This document shows positions 58,244 to 64,000 of a stretch of 64,000 nt of DNA, one piece after another. Positions within the stretch are counted from its first letter, which is position 1; the number at the start of each line of letters is the position of its first letter. The DNA comes from Nitrosomonas sp. (GTDB taxonomy: Bacteria > Pseudomonadota > Gammaproteobacteria > Burkholderiales > Nitrosomonadaceae): contig JAIETK010000022.1 of NCBI GenBank assembly GCA_019745325.1, positions 90,246-154,245 on the forward strand. Reading direction: 5' to 3'. Position numbers and translations under genes: made by a program. The notes under the pieces were generated by a model, which saw only the letters and a list, made by a program, of their open reading frames with translations, searched no databases and had not been told where the DNA came from.

Positions 58244-59575
58244 CTACAACACATATCTCGCCAGATCCTCGCTTTGCGACAAGTCTTTGAGGCGTTCGTC
58301 GACGTATGTCGCGTCGATGCTGATGGTTTCTCCGCTGTGTTTCGGGGCGTCGTAAGAAATGTCTTCGAGCAGTTTTTCCATGACGGTGTGCAAACGCCGC
58401 GCGCCGATATTTTCGGTTTTGCTGTTCACCGAAAACGCGATTTCCGCCAGGCGTTTGATGCCATCGTCGCCAAACTGCAGTTCCACTCCCTCGGTGGCTA
58501 GCAGCGCTTCGTATTGGCGGGTCAGGCAGGCATCAGTATTGGTCAGGATTTGCTCAAAATCACTCACGCTCAAGCTGGCGAGTTCGACGCGGATGGGAAA
58601 GCGGCCTTGCAGTTCCGGGATCAGATCGGACGGTTTGGACATGTGAAACGCGCCGCTGGCGACAAACAGAATGTGGTCGGTTTTGATCATGCCGTATTTG
58701 GTCGATACCGTCGTGCCTTCGACCAGCGGCAATAAATCCCGCTGCACGCCCTGGCGGGAAACATCGCCGCCGGTGTGACCGGAACGGCTGGCGATTTTGT
58801 CGATTTCATCGAGAAAAACGATACCGTTTTGTTCGACATTTTGTAAGGCGCTTAATTTCAGTTCTTCGTCGTTGACCATTTTCGCCGCTTCTTCTTCGAG
58901 CAGTATTTTTTTTGCTTCGCGAATCGTCATTTTGCGGGTTTTCTTGCGTTCACCGGTCATATTCTGGAACATGCCCTGAATTTGCGATGTCAGGTCTTCC
59001 ATTCCCGGGGGCGCGAAGATTTCCATGCTGGCGCGCGGCGACGCCACATCAATTTCAATTTCTTTATCGTCCAGCTCGCCTTCACGCAGCTTCTTGCGGA
59101 ATTTCTGCCGGGTTGAGCTATCGTGATCTTCGCTACCGGATTGCAAGCCGAAATCCCTTGAGCCCGGCAGCAGCGCATCGAGAATGCGGTCTTCGGCTTG
59201 ATCTTCCGCCAGCGGTTGTTTTTTTCGCGTTTCTCTTTCCCGGGCTTCCTTAATGGCCGTTTCCGCCAGGTCACGGATGATCGAATCGACGTCGCGTCCG
59301 ACATAACCCACTTCAGTGAATTTGGTTGCCTCGATTTTGATAAAGGGGGCATCGGCAAGCTTGGCCAGGCGGCGCGCAATTTCGGTTTTACCGACACCCG
59401 TCGGGCCGATCATCAGGATATTTTTCGGCGTGATTTCCTGGCGCAGCGGATCGGCAATTTGCTGCCGGCGCCAGCGATTCCTCAGCGCGATCGCGACCGC
59501 GCGTTTCGCTGCGTGCTGGCCAATGATGTGCTTATCCAGTTCGTGGACAATTTCTTGTGGAGTCATTTGTGACAT
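58244..59575 (-). CDS. hslU: ATP-dependent protease ATPase subunit HslU
   Basis: A 443-residue AAA+ unfoldase that feeds proteins to Hsl[28 protein letters not shown] begins the protein (split here for the family block), Walker A is [12 protein letters not shown], the pore motif is GYVGRD, Walker B is [11 protein letters not shown], and the intermediate domain lies between. The sensor region [12 protein letters not shown] and C-terminal DLARYVL, whose tail inserts into HslV, are intact. It follows hslV with a 91-base gap, longer than usual. Confidence 0.97.
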   Translation of the reverse strand: MSQMTPQEIVHELDKHIIGQHAAKRAVAIALRNRWRRQQIADPLRQEITPKNILMIGPTGVGKTEIARRLAKLADAPFIKIEATKFTEVGYVGRDVDSIIRDLAETAIKEARERETRKKQPLAEDQAEDRILDALLPGSRDFGLQSGSEDHDSSTRQKFRKKLREGELDDKEIEIDVASPRASMEIFAPPGMEDLTSQIQGMFQNMTGERKKTRKMTIREAKKILLEEEAAKMVNDEELKLSALQNVEQNGIVFLDEIDKIASRSGHTGGDVSRQGVQRDLLPLVEGTTVSTKYGMIKTDHILFVASGAFHMSKPSDLIPELQGRFPIRVELASLSVSDFEQILTNTDACLTRQYEALLATEGVELQFGDDGIKRLAEIAFSVNSKTENIGARRLHTVMEKLLEDISYDAPKHSGETISIDATYVDERLKDLSQSEDLARYVL

Positions 59576-59666
59576 GATGATTAATTCGAATATGAAAAAT
59601 AGGTAAACAAAACACTAGGCCGGCGAGCAGGTGAAGAACAGATAGCGGATCGCGGGATTCATGATA

Positions 59667-60188
59667 CTAATCAATCGTTTCGATGATATGGTCTTGGTTG
59701 GTATAAATACAAATATCGCCGGCGATCGTCAACGCTTTTTTGACAATTTCCTTGGGCGGCAGATCGGTATTTTCCAGAAGCGCGCGGGCCGCGGCCAGAG
59801 CATAGGAACCGCCGCTGCCGATCGCGGCAATTCCCAGTTCCGGTTCGATAATATCGCCTGCGCCGGAGATGATCAACGTTGCCTCTTCGTTGGCAACCAC
59901 CAGCATGGCTTCGAGCCTTCGTAGAATCCGGTCAGTGCGCCAATCCTTGGCTAATTCGACTGCGGCTCGCATGATGTGGCCGTGATGCGCTTCCAGCTTG
60001 CCTTCAAAACGTTCAAATAGGGTAAATGCATCGGCGGTGCTACCGGCGAATCCCGCCAGGATTTTGTCATGGTACAGCCGACGTACTTTGCGCGCGCTCG
60101 ATTTGGCCACGACCGCTCCCAGCGTCACCTGACCGTCACCCCCCAACGCAACTTGCTTGCCGCGCCTTACTGAAACAATGGTTGTCAT
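59667..60188 (-). CDS. hslV: ATP-dependent protease catalytic subunit HslV
   Basis: A 173-residue proteasome-like peptidase. After removal of Met the N-terminal Thr of [20 protein letters not shown] is the nucleophile; [17 protein letters not shown] and [16 protein letters not shown] are conserved. The ATG at 60188 is fixed by this requirement, so the longer open frame upstream is not used. A perfect -10 hexamer TATAAT (minus strand, 60217-60222) lies about 30 bases upstream, but I found no -35 at normal spacing. Confidence 0.97.
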   Translation of the reverse strand: MTTIVSVRRGKQVALGGDGQVTLGAVVAKSSARKVRRLYHDKILAGFAGSTADAFTLFERFEGKLEAHHGHIMRAAVELAKDWRTDRILRRLEAMLVVANEEATLIISGAGDIIEPELGIAAIGSGGSYALAAARALLENTDLPPKEIVKKALTIAGDICIYTNQDHIIETID

Positions 60189-60267
60189 GAAATTTCTTAA
60201 TTTGTTACAAAATTCGATTATAACGCATAAAGCATCGCTGATCCGGTCAAGAAGCAAGCCGCGTTAT

Positions 60268-61161
60268 TCAACTTCTTTTTTTGGCTCGAGGATGCGCGGC
60301 GTCGTAGACTTTGGTCAAATGCTGAAAATCCAGGTGGGTATAGACTTGAGTGGAAGTGATATGCGCATGTCCGAGCATCTCCTGAACCGCGCGCAGATCA
60401 CCGCTGGATTGCAGCAAGTGAGAGGCAAACGAATGCCTCAGAATGTGCGGATGCACATTCTGCTGGATACCTTGCTGCTTGGCTCGCTGTTTCAAGCGGT
60501 AGCCGATGGTGCGAGGACTGATCGCACAGCCGCGTTGTGACACGAAAAGTGCTGTTTCGCCGGTATTGGCGATCAAAGGACGTTGTTTCAGCCAAGCCTG
60601 CAGCGCTTGGATTGCAAGTTTGCCGACTGGAACAATGCGGGCTTTGTTTCCTTTGCCAAGCACCTTCACCGTTTCCTCGGCAAAGTCGATATCACCGGGT
60701 TTGAGTTGAGTCAATTCTGTTAACCGCAACCCTGAAGAATAAAATAATTCAAATATGGCCCTGTCCCGGGCTGTCAGCAAATGATCGGCTGGGAATTGCA
60801 GCAACTGCGCCGCTTCATCTGGGGACAGCGCATTGGGAAGTTTTTGCGGTGACTTGGGCAGCCGGATGCCGATGCACGGATTTTGCTGGAAACGGTGTTT
60901 CCGGATTAGATAGTGATAAAAGCTGCGCCACGCCGACAACATTCTTGACAGACTTCTGCCGGAAAGACCTTTGCCGTGAAGTTGCGCGATGATATGGCGG
61001 ATATGCTGGGGGTGAACTTGCGCGAGGTTATTGGAGTTGAGATGTTTTAGCAGAACCGCAATATCGCGCGCATAATTCTTGCCGGTGTGCGGCGACAACC
61101 GCCGCTCGTAAGTTAAATAGTCGATATACGCAGCCGCTAAAGATCCGGATTCAGCGCTCAT
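60268..61161 (-). CDS. xerC: tyrosine recombinase XerC
   Basis: A 297-residue site-specific recombinase that resolves chromosome dimers at dif with XerD. An N-terminal SAM-like core-binding domain (YIDYLTYERRLSPHTGKNYARDI) precedes the catalytic domain with Arg in SSGLRLTEL, Lys in GKGNKAR, the HxxR in HILRHSFASHLL, His in LGHAHI and the nucleophile Tyr in TQVYTHLD. The ATG at 61161 begins ten bases after the DUF484 stop; an upstream GTG would overlap that gene. The dapF-DUF484-xerC order is conserved in Proteobacteria, which supports XerC over a mobile integrase. Confidence 0.94.
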   Translation of the reverse strand: MSAESGSLAAAYIDYLTYERRLSPHTGKNYARDIAVLLKHLNSNNLAQVHPQHIRHIIAQLHGKGLSGRSLSRMLSAWRSFYHYLIRKHRFQQNPCIGIRLPKSPQKLPNALSPDEAAQLLQFPADHLLTARDRAIFELFYSSGLRLTELTQLKPGDIDFAEETVKVLGKGNKARIVPVGKLAIQALQAWLKQRPLIANTGETALFVSQRGCAISPRTIGYRLKQRAKQQGIQQNVHPHILRHSFASHLLQSSGDLRAVQEMLGHAHITSTQVYTHLDFQHLTKVYDAAHPRAKKRS

Positions 61162-61171
61162 GAGAAATTGT

Positions 61172-61849
61172 CTATGCGGTGGCAGTCTCGGTGTTTTCAA
61201 GCTGGCCGCAGCGCGCTAAGGTGGTGCAGGCCAATTCCCCGAGGCGCTTTAAATGCAATGTACCCATTTCCGGGTAAAATCTTTCCGCGTCCGGGCTGCC
61301 CAAGACGAGCAAGCCGATGGTTTGTGACGTGTTTAATGGAATCATCGCGAATGAGTGCAAGTGTTCCGAGCTTTCGCCAAACCATTGTTTGATTTCGTCT
61401 GCGATATGATTGCCGCAATAAGGCTGGGGCAGACTCTCGGCTATGGCTTGAACATCTTCACTGGTCGGGGTGAATTCCACTTTTAACGGATCAGCGCCCG
61501 GTATTTTCCAGAAGCGCATCGCCACCAGCGGTACGGAAAAATCTTCTTTCAGGCTGAAATACAATGCATTCAAAAGTTCATCCAGATTGGCTACCGAAAT
61601 GAGTGCGATCGCCAGCCGGTGCATCTTCTCTCCAATTGCGTCATTTTCCTCGCCGAAACTGATCAATTCCAAAAGCTTGTCCTGCAATGCACGGTTTCTT
61701 TCCCTCAAGGAGATGAACTGGCGTTCGTTCAACGAGATAACCTTGTCGCTCTGCGGGTGCGAGATTTGAATATCCGCCAGCAAATCGGCGTAATCGTTGA
61801 AAAACTGCGGATGTTCCTGCAAATACTGTGCGACATCTTCTGCTTTCAT
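61172..61849 (-). CDS. DUF484-family protein
   Basis: A 225-residue GAF-like protein of unknown function found between dapF and xerC in many Proteobacteria. VAQYLQEHPQFFNDYADLLADIQISHP, then SLNERQFISLRERNRALQDKLLELI, and late IGLLVLGSPDAERFYPEMGT are characteristic. The ATG follows AAGGAAAC with a short spacing and lies 17 bases after dapF. Its operon position is the main hint to a cell-division or chromosome-related role. Confidence 0.92.
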   Translation of the reverse strand: MKAEDVAQYLQEHPQFFNDYADLLADIQISHPQSDKVISLNERQFISLRERNRALQDKLLELISFGEENDAIGEKMHRLAIALISVANLDELLNALYFSLKEDFSVPLVAMRFWKIPGADPLKVEFTPTSEDVQAIAESLPQPYCGNHIADEIKQWFGESSEHLHSFAMIPLNTSQTIGLLVLGSPDAERFYPEMGTLHLKRLGELACTTLARCGQLENTETATA

Positions 61850-61866
61850 GGTGTTTCCTTGATTGA

Positions 61867-62694
61867 TTACAAATTTATTTCACCTTCAAACACGGTGACT
61901 GCCGGACCGGTCATCCATACCGGCTCGTTCTTTCCTTCCCAGCGGATTGTCAAATTCCCGCCGCGTGTGCTGACGGTTACCCGCGGATCGAGCAATCCCA
62001 GATTGATACCGGCGGCGACCGCGGCGCAAGCGCCTGTTCCGCATGCCAGCGTTTCACCGGCGCCGCGTTCATAAACGCGCAATTTGATGTGCGTGCGATC
62101 CACCACTTGCATAAAGCCGGCATTGACTTTCTTTGGAAAACGCGGGTGTTGCTCTAGCAATGCGCCTTCCGTTTCAATCGGGGCGCGATCAACATCCGGC
62201 ACGACGCGAACCGCATGCGGATTACCCATCGACAATGCACTTATTGTAACCGGCTGACCGGCTATTTCAAGTTGATACGTTGGCGCGATGTGTTCAGCGA
62301 TAAAAGGGATCTGCGCCGGTTCAAAAACAGGTTGCCCCATGTTGACGGTAACGTTGCCGCTGATTTCCAGTTTCGGCGAGATCACGCCGCTGAGTGTTTC
62401 GATACGGATCTCGCTTTTTTGCGTTAGACCATGATCGTGCACGTAGCGCACGAAACAGCGCGCACCGTTGCCGCATTGTTCCACTTCGCTACCATCGGCG
62501 TTAAAAATGCGATAACGGAAATCCGCGTCGCCTTCGGCTTGTTCGACCAGCAGGATTTGATCGCAACCGATGCCGAAATGACGATCGGCCAGAAAGCGCA
62601 ATTGCTGCCGGTCAAGATGGATGGATTGATGAATTCCGTCCAATACGACGAAGTCGTTGCCAAGCCCCTGCATTTTGGTGAATTTAAGTTTCAT
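61867..62694 (-). CDS. dapF: diaminopimelate epimerase
   Basis: A 275-residue enzyme that converts LL- to meso-diaminopimelate for lysine and peptidoglycan. The two catalytic cysteines are in [10 protein letters not shown] and [13 protein letters not shown]. The N-terminus [19 protein letters not shown] is diagnostic. The start overlaps the stop of the upstream acetyltransferase gene (ATGA). Together with dapB at 43.4 kb the window holds two lysine-pathway genes at separate sites. Confidence 0.97.
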   Translation of the reverse strand: MKLKFTKMQGLGNDFVVLDGIHQSIHLDRQQLRFLADRHFGIGCDQILLVEQAEGDADFRYRIFNADGSEVEQCGNGARCFVRYVHDHGLTQKSEIRIETLSGVISPKLEISGNVTVNMGQPVFEPAQIPFIAEHIAPTYQLEIAGQPVTISALSMGNPHAVRVVPDVDRAPIETEGALLEQHPRFPKKVNAGFMQVVDRTHIKLRVYERGAGETLACGTGACAAVAAGINLGLLDPRVTVSTRGGNLTIRWEGKNEPVWMTGPAVTVFEGEINL

Positions 62695-63212
62695 TGATGA
62701 TTTTTCCAGCGAGATAAATCAAGTGTCATCAAATAGTCATTCATGAAAAAACCGCCGCCGATATCCACAATACTATCACTCGTGATCTCAAATCCATAAT
62801 GTTGATACGCAGCAATGGCGGTTTGGTTTTGTTTGTTGACAGTCAGAATCAATGATTGCAGGTTATTTTTCTTGAGAATTGCGATTGCGTCGGCGATAAA
62901 CTTCCTGCCGTAGCCTTGGCGATGATGATTGCAATGTATGTAGAGCTTGTCGATTTTGAGTTCGCCCGGATTCGTCGTGCGCATGCAGCAGGAAAAACCG
63001 ATCACGTTTTCTTCAAGAACCAGCTTGCGCCACCAGATACCGGGATTTTTTAATTGCTCCCGGATCAGATCCGGTTGATAACGTTGTGCCAGCATATATT
63101 CGATTTGCGCGGATGAAATGATGCCGGCGTAGTGGTGCCGCCAGATAATTCCAGCCAGGGTTAAAATATTAAAAACATCCGCAGGCGCTAAAGGCGATAT
63201 GTTGACCGGCAT
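62691..63212 (-). CDS. GNAT-family N-acetyltransferase
   Basis: A 173-residue acetyltransferase. [20 protein letters not shown] at the N-terminus, the core strand [23 protein letters not shown] with the acetyl-CoA binding Q/RxxGxG/A pattern (RQGYGR), and [20 protein letters not shown] are typical. The acceptor cannot be predicted. It overlaps dapF by four bases, so the two are translationally coupled. Confidence 0.87.
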   Translation of the reverse strand: MPVNISPLAPADVFNILTLAGIIWRHHYAGIISSAQIEYMLAQRYQPDLIREQLKNPGIWWRKLVLEENVIGFSCCMRTTNPGELKIDKLYIHCNHHRQGYGRKFIADAIAILKKNNLQSLILTVNKQNQTAIAAYQHYGFEITSDSIVDIGGGFFMNDYLMTLDLSRWKNHQ

Positions 63213-63251
63213 ATTCCCAGTCGCTGATCAGAAAACGATATTGTACGCGTC

Positions 63252-63686
63252 TTAACAATCGGTTGGAGATAATGTAAGCGGCGGTTTATTGAATTTACTG
63301 CGCATGGTGTTGATCGCATGCAAAATTGTGTGTTGTCCGACGATCTTCGATTCCAGTCTGCGTTTGCCGGGGAAGTCGATGAAAGAGATCCCGATCAGCA
63401 TCGTAAGCAAGCCTTGTCCTGGCAAAAACAACATCAGAAAGCCCGCGATCAGAAAAATAGTCCCGGCGATATTCTTCACGATCAATCCGATCAGGCGTAA
63501 CGCTGGATGATGATCTTTCATCCAATAACGAGGAACGCGCAAATCAAAGTAGTCGCTCGGCAGGCGGATCAGTATCCATGGAATGGCGATCAGCGAGCCG
63601 ATAAAGCCGATAATGGATGCGATCATTAGACCAATGAGGACATCGGTGGATACCCATTGTTGAACAACCAGGATCAAATCTTCCAT
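63252..63686 (-). CDS. PGPGW-like small membrane protein
   Basis: A 144-residue protein with three or so transmembrane helices: near residues 17-40 (LIGLMIASIIGFIGSLIAIP) and two from about 65 to 100 (LIGLIVKNIAGTIFLIAGF and LMLFLPGQGLLTMLIGIS). The LPGQGLLTMLIGISFIDFPGKRR motif (split over the helix end) resembles the PGPGW family of putative transmembrane proteins. Function unknown. It lies 39 bases upstream of the GNAT gene in the same direction and downstream of the amoC terminator. Confidence 0.72.
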   Translation of the reverse strand: MEDLILVVQQWVSTDVLIGLMIASIIGFIGSLIAIPWILIRLPSDYFDLRVPRYWMKDHHPALRLIGLIVKNIAGTIFLIAGFLMLFLPGQGLLTMLIGISFIDFPGKRRLESKIVGQHTILHAINTMRSKFNKPPLTLSPTDC

Positions 63687-63775
63687 GAAAGAAAACCGGT
63701 AGGATATAAAAACGATAAGACTTGCGGGTGCAATGAATGTGTTGCCGGATTGGTTGCTAGCCGCAGAAAGACATT

Positions 63776-63809
63776 AAAAAAACCTGCTGCCGGATCTTCC
63801 GGCAGCAGG
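63776..63809 (-). terminator. rho-independent terminator of amoC
   Basis: On the minus strand, CCTGCTGCCGGA-AGA-TCCGGCAGCAGG is a perfect 12-bp stem followed by seven T. It lies 26 bases past the amoC stop codon and isolates amoC from the downstream genes. Confidence 0.96.
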
Positions 63810-63835
63810 TCGATATCATTCCACTTGCGAATGAA

Positions 63836-64000
<165 letters not shown>

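Noticed and set aside
60217-60222. TATAAT as an hslV promoter
   Set aside because: The -10 is perfect, but the only TTGACC upstream is at 22 bases spacing and no heat-shock -35 was found. It is mentioned with hslV but not called as a promoter.
60268-61161. XerC-type recombinase as a sign of a mobile element or integron
   Set aside because: The gene lies in the conserved dapF-DUF484-xerC order and there are no attachment-site repeats or cargo genes nearby.

Overview
The window is chromosomal DNA of an ammonia-oxidising betaproteobacterium of the Nitrosomonas type. The strongest clue is the right edge: the last 165 bases encode, on the minus strand, the C-terminus of ammonia monooxygenase subunit C. 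The remaining gene content and order (rplM-rpsI, leuS-lptE-holA, dapF-DUF484-xerC, hslVU, nudB-aspS) is typical of Betaproteobacteria. I saw no tRNA or rRNA gene, CRISPR array, prophage or complete insertion sequence. Species assignment is not possible from the sequence alone.

Layout. 1-5.8 kb is the tail of a surface-polysaccharide cluster: a truncated WecA/WbpL-type phosphosugar transferase, a WbpM/CapD-type nucleotide-sugar dehydratase, an MsbA-like ABC exporter with eroded ATPase motifs, rfbA and rfbC. 5.8-23 kb is mostly housekeeping: radA, a ceramidase-like membrane protein, an EAL protein, rhlE, tyrS, an M23 peptidase, anmK, erpA, a bactofilin, argC, rplM-rpsI, holA-lptE-leuS. 23-30 kb holds a DevBCA-type exporter, dodecin, an M48 lipoprotein protease, a VOC protein and a cheW-MCP pair. 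30.7-38 kb has an RND pump without its usual partners, a fused aroK-aroB reading frame, a dGTPase and hemE. 38-41.7 kb joins a two-component system to the bicarbonate transporter sbtA and its PII-like partner sbtB. 41.8-47.4 kb holds plsC, apaH, dapB, bamE, fur, a lytic transglycosylase and mdh. 47.7-55.4 kb is a more accessory stretch: DUF5995, DUF1428, a cPLA2/patatin-like protein, a secreted protein with an internal duplication, a zeta-class carbonic anhydrase, a SulP anion transporter and a nucleotidyltransferase. 55.4-63.7 kb returns to housekeeping genes, and a singleton amoC closes the window.

Two themes stand out. First, inorganic carbon supply for an autotroph: SbtA/SbtB beside a two-component system, with an 11-bp-spaced direct repeat in front of sbtA, and 11 kb further on a carbonic anhydrase of the zeta type next to a SulP transporter. 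Second, a small dispersed repeat with terminal inverted repeats (about 150 bp, MITE-like) occurs as one good full-length copy, one diverged copy, one internal-deletion copy and one solo end. In two places the repeat end supplies the stop codon of the preceding gene.
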